A stretch of DNA of 38,743 nucleotides from Candidatus Heimdallarchaeota archaeon LC_2 (GTDB lineage Archaea > Asgardarchaeota > Heimdallarchaeia > Heimdallarchaeales > Kariarchaeaceae): assembly GCA_001940725.1 (NCBI GenBank), contig MDVR01000161.1, forward strand, positions 1-38,743. Reading direction: 5' to 3'. Within the stretch, counting starts at the first letter, position 1; each line of letters begins with the position of its first letter. The notes beneath the pieces were generated by a model. The model was not told the DNA's origin. It made no database searches and was given only the letters and a program-made list of their open reading frames with translations. The translations under genes and the position numbers were made by a program. Shown piece by piece: positions 8,261-16,495 of the stretch.

Positions 8261-8393
8261 GCCCCTGTAGTGTAGCTCGGCCAATCAATTCAACCTGTTG
8301 CGGTAGGTTGGAGTTGAATGGAGGACTCTCAATTGTTTAAGCAATTAAACAAGGGAATCTCCTTCGACCCGGGTTCAAATCCCGGCGGGGGCG
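8261..8393 (+). tRNA. tRNA-Glu (anticodon CUC) with two introns
   Basis: A 133-base tRNA gene that folds normally only if two introns are removed. Acceptor GCCCCTG pairs with CGGGGGC (8386-8392), G73 is 8393, and the T arm is CCGGG-TTCAAAT-CCCGG (8369-8385). D arm GTGTAG...GGCCAATCA is that of archaeal Glu/Asp tRNAs. Intron 1, about 8288-8318 (31 nt, ATTCAA...TTGAA), interrupts near tRNA position 24/25, an unusual site. Anticodon stem GAGGA (8321-8325)/TCCTT (8360-8364) then closes the loop CTCTCA|C with anticodon CTC. Intron 2, about 8332-8358 (27 nt), is at the canonical position 37/38. Mature length is 75. Exact ends may shift by one or two bases because the intron 1 flanks (ATTCAAC/GTTGAAT) are complementary. 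CCA is not encoded. Confidence 0.85.
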
Positions 8394-8541
8394 TTCTTTT
8401 TTTAGTTTTACGTACATCTTTCAATTATCTATTTAATAATCAATTCAGACCTTCAATCTGTGATCTCAATTCTTTTAAAGTTTGAATCACTTATTCTTAT
8501 TGTAATATTATTACAATCACGCATACAAAGGTGCAAATTTT

Positions 8542-8988
8542 ATGAGTGTGGGTCCACCAAAAGCTGGGAAAGTAACTGAAACAACAGAAAACTATCTCAA
8601 ACGTATATATATTCTTACAACAGAATTGGGAAAAGCCAGAATGTCCGATATTGCTAGAACTATGGGACGTAGTTTATCAAGTACTTCAGAGGCTGTTAAG
8701 CGAATGGCTGAAGAAGGATTTCTTTCTCATAAGAAATACGGAGCTATTACTCTTACCAATAAAGGAAAAGCTATTGCAGAAAGAGTACATGATAATTACA
8801 ATAGTCTACACTCTTTGTTGCATTCTTTAGGAATTCCAGATAGTGTTGCTGTATTAGATGCTTGTTCAATGGAACATTCTATTAGCAAAGAAACAATTTA
8901 TACTATTAATGAATTTGTCAAATATATCGAGAGCAATCCAAATGGGAAAAAATTGATTGATAATTTTAAAAACTCAAAGAAGAATTAG
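8542..8988 (+). CDS. DtxR/MntR-family metal-dependent transcription regulator
   Basis: 148 residues. Opens with TTENYLKRIYILTTELG, the start of the DtxR winged helix, followed by the recognition region (MSDIARTMGRSLSSTSEAVKRMAEEGFL) and the wing (YGAITLTNKGKAIAERV). The C-terminal half holds the dimerisation domain; DACSMEHSIS corresponds to the family's metal-binding stretch (usual form C/D..EH..s). There is no SH3-like third domain, so it is an MntR-length protein. It probably represses iron or manganese transport genes, none of which are visible nearby. Intact ATG start at 8542; transcribed alone. Confidence 0.85.
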   Translation: MSVGPPKAGKVTETTENYLKRIYILTTELGKARMSDIARTMGRSLSSTSEAVKRMAEEGFLSHKKYGAITLTNKGKAIAERVHDNYNSLHSLLHSLGIPDSVAVLDACSMEHSISKETIYTINEFVKYIESNPNGKKLIDNFKNSKKN

Positions 8989-9085
8989 TTACAATTAATT
9001 TAGAAAATGCCAATAAACTATTGGTTCACTAACAATGTTTATTTCTTATAACTACTCAATTTTTATGTAATTCACAGGCAAATAA

Positions 9086-11269
9086 GTGATTATTGTGGCT
9101 AAACAGAAACTTGCTAATAAAAAGAAAAAATCCGTAGACAAAGGAATATCTACATTTTTTACAGCTGAAACAGTTGCTGTTGTAGGTGCTTCCAACAACA
9201 AGGGGAAGGTGGGTTATGATGTCGTCAATAATTTGGCACAATTTGATTTTCCTGGGAAAATAGTCCCTATTAATCCTAAAGAACAAGAAGTCCAAGGTTT
9301 AAAATCCTACAAATCACTTTTAGATTATTCAGGTCCAATTGATTTAGTGTTTATTGCGATACCCGCAGAATTTGTTATCAACGTAATTGAAGATATGGGG
9401 AAACTTGGAATTGGATATGTTGTAATTATCACCGCTGGTTTCAAAGAAATTGGTGCGAAAGGGGCTAAATTAGAAAATCAATTAGGGGCGAAATTAAAAG
9501 AGTATGGGATTAGAGCTATTGGCCCCAATTGCTTGGGTATTTTAGACTCACACACACCTCTTAATGGATCATTCGCTTCAAGAATGTCTATAAAAGGGAA
9601 TTTAGGTTTCATTAGTCAATCAGGTGCATTAATTACTGGGATTTTAGATTGGAGTCTTAATGAGGAACTTGGTTTTTCACGATTTATATCAGTAGGCAAC
9701 AAGCTTGATATTGACGAAGTTGAACTGATAGAAGAATTTGGTAATGATCCTCAAACTACAGCAATTTTGGCCTATGTCGAGGCAATCAATAAAGGTAAAG
9801 AATTCATTAAAGTCTGTCAAAAAGTAACTCAAGAAAAACCTATTATTATTATCAAATCTGGTTCTTCAAAAGCAGGAGCAAGGGCTGCTTCTAGTCATAC
9901 AGGATCCATGGCCGGGGCGAACACCGCATATAGTGCTGCATTTGAAAAAGCTGGTGTAATCCGGGCTAATTCTATTCAAGATTTATTCGATACTGCAACT
10001 GCTTTTAGCTCCCAACCTTTACCTGTTTCACCTAAACTGTGTATTATCACAAATGCTGGTGGACCTGGAATAATTGCAACAGATTACGCTGAATTTTCGG
10101 GATTAGAATTGGCTTCTCTTTCCTTAGAAACTATTGAAAATTTACAAAAGGAATTACCACCTGCAGCCTCTGCCTACAATCCAGTTGATGTTCTAGGAAC
10201 TGGTACTTCAAAAGAATATGAAATTGCACTAAATTATGTTCTTCCTGATGAAAATGTTGGAATGGTCTTGTTAATTATTACTCCTCAAGGTATGACGGAA
10301 CCAGTAAAAACAGCACAGATTTTGATTGATTTTCATAAACAATATCCATCTAAACCAGTAGCAGCTGCATATATGGGTGGAGTAGATTTAGCAAAAGGAA
10401 GCAAACTATTAAAAGAAAATGGGATACCATGTTTTTCATTCCCAGAAAGAGCTGTTACATCTCTAACTGGTTTGTGGAGTTATGTTAAAATCAAAGATTC
10501 TCAAAAAGCACTATTAGATAAACCAAGACAATTTGAAGTAGACAAAAATAGAGTAGAAGAAATTTTAGAATTGGTTGTGAATAAGGGAAGAGTTACATTA
10601 TTGGGATCAGAGGCAATCGCTGTAGCAGAGGCTTATGGTATAACCAGCCCAAAAACAAACACTGCTTTTTCCTTGAATGAAGCGCTAAAATATGCCGATG
10701 AAATTGGTTATCCGCTTGTCATGAAAATAACATCACCGGATTTAATTCACAAAAGTGATTTTGGGGGGGTGGCAATTGGGATCAAAGATGGAGAGGAATT
10801 AAAAACAAAATTCACAACTATGATGCAGAATGCAAGAAAATATTCTCCGCAATCAAATGTAATTGGGATGGATATACAGGCGCTTTCTAAAGTTGGAAGA
10901 GAATTAATTTTGGGAGCTTCAGTTGATCCCCAATGGGGTCATCTCATAATGATAGGCTCTGGGGGTATATATGCTAACTATCAGAAGGATATTTCATTCG
11001 GGTTAGCCCCATTAAATGGTTATGAAGCATCAAGAATGCTTGAAAAGACACGTATACATAAAATCATGCAAGGCGTTCGTGGAGAAGACCCAGATGACAT
11101 ACAAACAACTAAGGAAACTCTACAAAGATTATCTCAGTTAGTTACAGATTTTCCCGAAATTCTTGAATTGGATATAAATCCCTTATTTGTATTCAAGGAT
11201 GGAATCAATGCTGTCGACGTTAAAATTACTATATCAAAAGATCTCGCTATGAGGAGATTTACACAATGA
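9086..11269 (+). CDS. Acyl/acetyl-CoA synthetase (ADP-forming), fused alpha-beta
   Basis: 727 residues. Converts an acyl-CoA, ADP and phosphate to the acid, CoA and ATP, the main substrate-level ATP step of acid-forming archaea. Seen: CoA-binding Rossmann domain (VAVVGASNNKGKVGY, about 30-45), ligase domain with GPNCLGIL (147-154) and FISQSGAL, the phosphohistidine loop ARAASSHTGSMAG (H271), then from about 500 the ATP-grasp beta part with VMKITSPDLIHKSDFGGV and LDINPLFV. Alpha and beta are fused in one chain. Start is GTG 9086 or GTG 9095 (the latter gives a lysine-rich MAKQKLANKKKK head); neither has a clear Shine-Dalgarno site. It overlaps the BioD-like gene by four bases (ATGA), so both are translated together. 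Acyl chain preference is not evident. Confidence 0.92.
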   Translation: MIIVAKQKLANKKKKSVDKGISTFFTAETVAVVGASNNKGKVGYDVVNNLAQFDFPGKIVPINPKEQEVQGLKSYKSLLDYSGPIDLVFIAIPAEFVINVIEDMGKLGIGYVVIITAGFKEIGAKGAKLENQLGAKLKEYGIRAIGPNCLGILDSHTPLNGSFASRMSIKGNLGFISQSGALITGILDWSLNEELGFSRFISVGNKLDIDEVELIEEFGNDPQTTAILAYVEAINKGKEFIKVCQKVTQEKPIIIIKSGSSKAGARAASSHTGSMAGANTAYSAAFEKAGVIRANSIQDLFDTATAFSSQPLPVSPKLCIITNAGGPGIIATDYAEFSGLELASLSLETIENLQKELPPAASAYNPVDVLGTGTSKEYEIALNYVLPDENVGMVLLIITPQGMTEPVKTAQILIDFHKQYPSKPVAAAYMGGVDLAKGSKLLKENGIPCFSFPERAVTSLTGLWSYVKIKDSQKALLDKPRQFEVDKNRVEEILELVVNKGRVTLLGSEAIAVAEAYGITSPKTNTAFSLNEALKYADEIGYPLVMKITSPDLIHKSDFGGVAIGIKDGEELKTKFTTMMQNARKYSPQSNVIGMDIQALSKVGRELILGASVDPQWGHLIMIGSGGIYANYQKDISFGLAPLNGYEASRMLEKTRIHKIMQGVRGEDPDDIQTTKETLQRLSQLVTDFPEILELDINPLFVFKDGINAVDVKITISKDLAMRRFTQ

Positions 11270-12321
11270 AAAAGAATTTACTAATTACATCGTTATCTCC
11301 CGGAACAGGGAAGACGACTTTTACTATTGCCTTAGCCCAGAAGTTTCGCCTTGATGGGTTAAATGTTGGATACTTCAAGCCGATTACCGATCGGACAGAA
11401 GATACTGATGCAGCAAATGCAAAAGCTGTGTTAGGTTTAGATGATGATTTGTCTGTAATTTGTCCAGTATTGATAACCAACTATGAGTACGACATGGAGG
11501 AATCACAAAAGGATGAAATTACGGATAAAATTAGTAAGGCGTATAAACAACTGAAGGATAAGTATGATTTTCTAATAATTGAATCTTGCCAAACTGTTAA
11601 TCATCTTGCGTTTTTATCCTATTCTGCACCTCATTTGGCAATTTTATTAAATGCTAAGATTATAATGATTGCCTCCGGACGAACAATTGATGAAGCGGAT
11701 TCAATAGTTCTTATGGCTAAATTCATTGAATCATTCGAAGCAGAGATCATTGGAGGAGTATTAACACAAGTTCCAGGAGAATTTATAGAATACTTCAGGA
11801 CAATAATTTGTCCCACGTTATTACAGAAACATCAGATCACTATGCTTGGCTTAGTTCCAGATAGGCCCGATTTGGTTGCCCCCACAGTTGCAGAAGTAAG
11901 CAATGTTGTAGGGGGGAAAATAATTGCAGGGAAAAATTATGTCAATAAACTTGTGGAGACTTACATGGTTGGAGCGATGACTCCAGAGACTGCATTAAAG
12001 TATTTTAGATCAGCAGTTAACAAAGCAGTAATCACCGGTGGTGATAGACCCCAATTAGCCATTGCCGCATTGGAAACAGATACATCGGTATTAATTTTGA
12101 CAGGCTCAATAATGCCCCCTGCTCAAGTTCTAGCAAAAGCCGAGGATAGACAAATACCAATAATGCTTGTTAGTGGGGATACATTCTCTACAATTAAAAC
12201 TTTAACAAGTGTCCCTATCTACGGCACTGTCCATAGTGATAAAGATGAAAAATTAACAGCTTGGATCAAATTTTTGGACGAAGTCGATTGCAAGAGTATC
12301 ATTGACTCTTTAAAATATTAA
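11266..12321 (+). CDS. BioD-like / DRTGG-domain protein (phosphotransacetylase N-terminal type)
   Basis: 351 residues. N-terminal P-loop domain of the dethiobiotin synthetase type (SLSPGTGKTTF, about 9-19; ESCQTVNH; further hydrophobic strands), followed after residue 220 by a DRTGG domain (ITGGDRPQLAIAALETD, LILTGSIMPPAQVL). The same pair forms the N-terminal, non-catalytic part of long bacterial phosphotransacetylases; the catalytic PTA_PTB domain is absent. In archaea this stand-alone form often sits beside ADP-forming acetyl-CoA synthetase, as here with a four-base ATGA overlap. A regulatory or nucleotide-sensing role for the synthetase is inferred, not shown. Confidence 0.85.
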   Translation: MKKNLLITSLSPGTGKTTFTIALAQKFRLDGLNVGYFKPITDRTEDTDAANAKAVLGLDDDLSVICPVLITNYEYDMEESQKDEITDKISKAYKQLKDKYDFLIIESCQTVNHLAFLSYSAPHLAILLNAKIIMIASGRTIDEADSIVLMAKFIESFEAEIIGGVLTQVPGEFIEYFRTIICPTLLQKHQITMLGLVPDRPDLVAPTVAEVSNVVGGKIIAGKNYVNKLVETYMVGAMTPETALKYFRSAVNKAVITGGDRPQLAIAALETDTSVLILTGSIMPPAQVLAKAEDRQIPIMLVSGDTFSTIKTLTSVPIYGTVHSDKDEKLTAWIKFLDEVDCKSIIDSLKY

Positions 12322-12334
12322 ATTTTAGTTTATG

Positions 12335-12673
12335 CTAAATTTTGATAGATACAGATGGGAGCTTAAGAGAAAGCATAACTGAGATTAAAAGATTCATTTC
12401 ATCTTTGGAGACACCATTAATTGATTCAGCAATGTTAAATCCCTCTTTAATAATTCGGTCTTTCATTCCTTCTAGCAGATATTTTTCGTTAGTAGTTATT
12501 ACCCCATCTTCAAGGGCATCAACAACCATTTGCTTGAAGAAGCGCAAAGAAAACTCAATGCTTTCAATCACTTCTTTTTCCTCTTCAGTGATGATTCCAT
12601 CTTGACCAGCTGTTTCCATTAAATGCATGATTGTTTTTGCTAGCAATTTTTCGGCTTGCAGTTCACGATTCAT
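12335..12673 (-). CDS. Small TerB-like acidic helical protein
   Basis: 112 residues, all predicted helical, with two similar stretches: DGIITEEEKEVIESI near 25-39 and DGVITTNEKYLLEGM near 57-71. The acidic D-G-x-I/V-T/S-x-x-E pattern occurs in TerB-like and EF-hand-like folds that bind divalent cations. No other motif is visible and the role is unknown. It ends 13 bp from the stop of the BioD-like gene in a convergent arrangement. ATG start at 12673. Confidence 0.6.
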   Translation of the reverse strand: MNRELQAEKLLAKTIMHLMETAGQDGIITEEEKEVIESIEFSLRFFKQMVVDALEDGVITTNEKYLLEGMKDRIIKEGFNIAESINGVSKDEMNLLISVMLSLKLPSVSIKI

Positions 12674-12791
12674 TGAGCTTCACTTTATTTAATTACAATA
12701 TCAAATAAAAACACTTCTTGATTAATATTAGGATTGATGAAAATTTCAAAGTAAAACTGAATTTGGGTGCATTTGTTGAATTTTTTTAATA

Positions 12792-13772
12792 TTAAGAAAT
12801 AATAAGGTTTGATTCTATACTTGATACTTCATTTAATTGATCCATTTCATCTTCCGTGAATGTTATTTCTACTGCTTTTATGGTTTCCTCAAGTTGTTCC
12901 ACAGTATTAGCTCCAATAATAGGCGAGGTAATCCCAGGTCTTTGCATTACCCAAGCTAAACCACCTTGGGCAGTTGTAATTCCTTTTTCTGAACAAATGT
13001 TTTCTAAAATTTCAAGGATTGCCCAACCCCTTTCATTAAAGAATTGATTTTTTATACCTGTAGCTCGATCAGATTGAGGTAATTCTTGGTCCTGTTTATA
13101 CTTACCAGTTAAGAATCCTGCTGCCAGGGGAGAATATGGAATAACACCGACGTTGTATTTTACACAAACTTCTCGTAAATCATCATCATATCTTAATCGT
13201 CTTGCTAATGAATAGTAAGGTTGAATTGATTGATATTTTGCTAAATTATATTTTTCAGAAACATGTAAAGCTTCAACAAGTTTCCATGCTGGATAATTTG
13301 ATGCACCAATGTAATTAACTTTTCCTTCCCTAATTAAATCAGTATATACCTCTAAAGTTTCCTTGATAGGAGTGCTCTCATCAAATGAATGGGATTGGTA
13401 GAGATCTATCCATTTAGTTTTTAATCTTTTCAAACTTTGTTTAACCTGGTGATGAATATGTCTTCTTGATAATCCTTGATCATTAAGTCCCTCTCCCATC
13501 TGCCCCTTGACTTTAGTTGCTAAAATTAAATCATCTCGGTTTCCGGTTTCTTTTAGCCAATTACCAATTATCTCTTCAGTTTTTCCGGCATATGATTTAT
13601 CACTCCACCTTGAATACAAGTTTGCTGTGTCAATAAAATTGATTCCTAATTCGACTGCTTTGTCTAAAATTTGATGAGAAGTCGTTTTATCTGCCGTCCA
13701 CCCGAATTGCATAGTACCTAGACAAATCTCACTGACCTTTATTCCAGTATTTCCTAATGATTTGTAATCCAT
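12792..13772 (-). CDS. Aldo/keto reductase
   Basis: 326 residues, (beta/alpha)8 barrel NADP(H)-dependent carbonyl reductase. The catalytic tetrad is visible as D48 (FIDTANLY), Y53, K87 (LATKVKG) and H128 (YQSHSFDE). The C-terminal cofactor part reads SPIIGANTVEQLEE. Family opening YKSLGNTGIKVSEICLGTM matches the YajO/voltage-channel-beta-like subgroup. Natural substrate is unknown; such enzymes reduce aldehydes or ketoses. Single transcription unit on the minus strand with ATG at 13772. Confidence 0.9.
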   Translation of the reverse strand: MDYKSLGNTGIKVSEICLGTMQFGWTADKTTSHQILDKAVELGINFIDTANLYSRWSDKSYAGKTEEIIGNWLKETGNRDDLILATKVKGQMGEGLNDQGLSRRHIHHQVKQSLKRLKTKWIDLYQSHSFDESTPIKETLEVYTDLIREGKVNYIGASNYPAWKLVEALHVSEKYNLAKYQSIQPYYSLARRLRYDDDLREVCVKYNVGVIPYSPLAAGFLTGKYKQDQELPQSDRATGIKNQFFNERGWAILEILENICSEKGITTAQGGLAWVMQRPGITSPIIGANTVEQLEETIKAVEITFTEDEMDQLNEVSSIESNLIIS

Positions 13773-13972
13773 ACTAAATATAAAATTTGATAATTTATAA
13801 CCAAGAAGGATGCCCCTATTATTTTAAGTTAAATTTAGTAGTTAGTGATTACTATGATCAATTCAAAATAATTGAGATAACTCATATTTTGAGAGAAAAT
13901 TTATCTTAGATTAAGCATAAATAAATCAAATTTGGAAAATAATCAAATAATAACATCATTGTAATATTACCA

Positions 13973-14713
13973 ATGACGGTGAAAGTAACATGGCTTGGTC
14001 ACGCATGTGTACTTCTAGATTATGAAGATACAACGATAATAATAGATCCATGGATTGAAAATCCCAAATATCCGGGAGATGAATATAAACCGAAGAAAAT
14101 AGACGTAATGCTAATTACGCATGGTCACAATGATCATTTCGGAAATGCAATTGAACTAGCAAAAGAATACAAACCAGCAATAATCCCTGTAATTCACGAA
14201 ATGAGTGTGTATTTAGAAGGGAAAGATGTAGAAAATGTTGTAGGTATGAATTATGGCGGAATTGTTAATTACAAAGAGATAAAGATAGCACTGGTTCCAT
14301 CAAGTCATAGTTCGGGATTCTCTGATGAGACTGGTATGGTATATATGGGAACTCCTGCCGGATATGTAATTTCTTTCCCTGATGGTAATATTTTCTATCA
14401 CTGCGGTGATACTGGAGTAACGGCGGAAATGAATATAATAAGAGACCTGTATTGTCCTACTATTGGTTTGTTGGCTATTGGTGGTCATTATACTATGGGT
14501 CCAAAACAAGCTGCATATGCTGCTAAAATGATGAATTTAAGAACGGTTATCCCCATTCATTGGGGCACCTTTGTTCCACCTCTTAATGGAACTCCGGAAA
14601 AATTAATGAATCATCTTGATGAATCGACAATTGAAGTCAAAGCTCTAGAACCTGGCGAATCAATTGAATTTCCTTCTTTAGCTGACTCAGATGCAAAGTC
14701 CTTTTACTCATGA
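13973..14713 (+). CDS. UPF0173-type metal-dependent hydrolase (metallo-beta-lactamase fold)
   Basis: 246 residues. Opens VTWLGHACVLLDYEDTTIIIDPW, the UlaG/UPF0173 signature, with the metal motif THGHNDH (HxHxDH) near 49-55, CGDTG in the middle and a final histidine in IPIHWGTF. It therefore binds one or two metal ions and hydrolyses an unidentified substrate. Length and motifs are complete. It converges on the membrane protein downstream with a six-base overlap of 3' ends. ATG start at 13973. Confidence 0.9.
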   Translation: MTVKVTWLGHACVLLDYEDTTIIIDPWIENPKYPGDEYKPKKIDVMLITHGHNDHFGNAIELAKEYKPAIIPVIHEMSVYLEGKDVENVVGMNYGGIVNYKEIKIALVPSSHSSGFSDETGMVYMGTPAGYVISFPDGNIFYHCGDTGVTAEMNIIRDLYCPTIGLLAIGGHYTMGPKQAAYAAKMMNLRTVIPIHWGTFVPPLNGTPEKLMNHLDESTIEVKALEPGESIEFPSLADSDAKSFYS

Positions 14714-15421
14714 TTTTTTATGATTAATTTTGTCTTCTTCAGGATTTAGAATATTAGGAACACTTGCATAAGCAAATATGATATAAAAAATAAATTTAAC
14801 AGGTTGTGAAAAATCGATTTCCTGTGATTTAGATAAAACATAAGATTGAACCAAATATAAAACAGAGAAAATTATGCCTAAAGCAGGAAGAAAATCAACC
14901 GATATCATTTCAACAAACTTTTTCGATTCAGTTATTCTTTTACTATCAGTAATTAGAAGAATTTGAGTACCACCAAACACTGCAAAAATAAGAATCAAGG
15001 CAGAAATTAGAAATATGAATAATTCATTACTTCCATTTAGAGATCGTTCTGCAAAACCAAATAATTCAAAATTTACATTTACAGTTTTTTCAGTTTGATA
15101 GAATCTTATTGGATGACTAAGAATTAGAATAGCTATTATCCAAACATAATTTTGGGGTTTTGAATCTATATTCAATTCAGGTATAACCTTGCTAGATGTC
15201 TTCATTAAGGCTAAAATTAATACCGAAATAAAAACTGCATAAGTATAATCTCCCGTGAATCCGTCTATGGAATCAAGTACATTCTCAAAGTAATTCTCGA
15301 TAATAATGTACACTTGATCTGCAAAAAAATAGGAAATAAATAATATTACAAGAAAAGCCCAATGAGATTGTGTACCGGTATCATAATCTTCAATTAATTT
15401 CAAATCTCCTTGATCTTCCAT
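14708..15421 (-). CDS. Multi-pass membrane protein of unknown function
   Basis: About 237 residues from ATG 15421 (the frame is open to a TTG at 15433). Hydrophobic segments near 22-40, 57-75, 90-105, 125-150, 175-195 and 205-225 suggest five or six membrane helices. No motif or family is recognised. Its 3' end overlaps that of the metal-dependent hydrolase by six bases, tail to tail. Confidence 0.65.
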   Translation of the reverse strand: MEDQGDLKLIEDYDTGTQSHWAFLVILFISYFFADQVYIIIENYFENVLDSIDGFTGDYTYAVFISVLILALMKTSSKVIPELNIDSKPQNYVWIIAILILSHPIRFYQTEKTVNVNFELFGFAERSLNGSNELFIFLISALILIFAVFGGTQILLITDSKRITESKKFVEMISVDFLPALGIIFSVLYLVQSYVLSKSQEIDFSQPVKFIFYIIFAYASVPNILNPEEDKINHKKS

Positions 15422-15524
15422 CTTATTATGCAAATATAACTTCGATTTTTGTAAGTCTTGATTGGAACCCTAAATTATTATTCTTATTCCTCAACAATTT
15501 GACTTTCTTTTATGAACTAGTTAT

Positions 15525-16178
15525 TTAGATTTTAGAGGCGATAACAACAATATGGACCGGATTCAATTGAAATGTAAAGTCAATTTTAAATCCAGTATTC
15601 TCTAAAATAAATCTCCAATCTTCGATACTGTACCTTGAAAAATTTCGATGTAAACATATAATTTCAGATAGCTCTATTTCGTTAAATTCCTCCGAGGAAT
15701 TAAAATAATTATTGTATTTTTCAATTGAGCCTAAATCCCAATCAAGTAATATCAGCCTCCCGCCTCTCTTCAAAGAAGAATTAATTGATTTCATGGTTCC
15801 AATTTGATCATTAAATGACCTTAGAACTCTTGAAGAAAATATTACATCGATATCTGAAGGTAACTCAGAATTTTCCTGCATATGTTGTTGGATCAATTCA
15901 ACCCTTCCCTCAACTATTGGTTGTTGTAAAATCTCTTTTGCCTTTTCTAACATGACAGGTGATAAATCAATCCCAAATAATTTTTCTGATTTATATTTTT
16001 GATCTACTTCCTGTAATAGTAGACCAGGTCCACATCCAATATCAATACACCTCCCTTTTGCAAGTTCTTCAATAAATGGATGAATTTCATCCCAGTACAT
16101 TTTATTATGCACTCTATCATAAGTTTGGATCATTCGTTCCATAATTTTTTTTTGAATTTCCAGTTCATCCATATTCAT
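15525..16178 (-). CDS. Class I SAM-dependent methyltransferase
   Basis: 217 residues with the Rossmann-type methyltransferase motifs: CIDIGCGPGLLL (motif I, about 44-55), LFGIDLSPVMLEKAKEIL (motif II), VIFSSRVLRSFND (motif IV) and RLILLDWDLGSIEKYN. It lies in the UbiE/type-11 group by general appearance. The methyl acceptor is not evident. Lies alone on the minus strand; 317 bp separate its start from the PEPCK gene. Confidence 0.85.
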   Translation of the reverse strand: MNMDELEIQKKIMERMIQTYDRVHNKMYWDEIHPFIEELAKGRCIDIGCGPGLLLQEVDQKYKSEKLFGIDLSPVMLEKAKEILQQPIVEGRVELIQQHMQENSELPSDIDVIFSSRVLRSFNDQIGTMKSINSSLKRGGRLILLDWDLGSIEKYNNYFNSSEEFNEIELSEIICLHRNFSRYSIEDWRFILENTGFKIDFTFQLNPVHIVVIASKI

Positions 16179-16203
16179 ACTTGTGAATTTATTCTTAAGT
16201 TAA

Positions 16204-16223
16204 TAAGCACTAGTTAAGCACTA
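16204..16223. promoter_or_regulatory. Direct repeat TAAGCACTA x2 in the methyltransferase/PEPCK intergenic region
   Basis: TAAGCACTA occurs at 16204-16212 and 16215-16223, spaced 11 bp, i.e. one helical turn, so a regulator could bind both on one face. A related AACACTAGA follows near 16278. It is 26-46 bp upstream of the methyltransferase start and about 270 bp from PEPCK. The rest of this 317-bp gap is AT-rich with no gene. Confidence 0.3.
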
Positions 16224-16495
16224 ATGTTTTCTAAGGACAGTTGAGTTCTCTCTAGTAATAGTTTAGTAATCTAAGAACACTAGATAATATAATTTCGATC
16301 CTGATCAATCAATTAAACATTATCACATATTTTTTTGAACAAAAAGATGGATATTGATATTATTTTTATTATTTTGATGATCAATTACTTATATTTTTTC
16401 AAAGAATGTGTTGAAATTCGTTCGGATGTCTAGCGAGCTTCTTAAATTAAATGTTTACATAAGTCATTTATCCTTAATTCAGGCTGATATGAACT

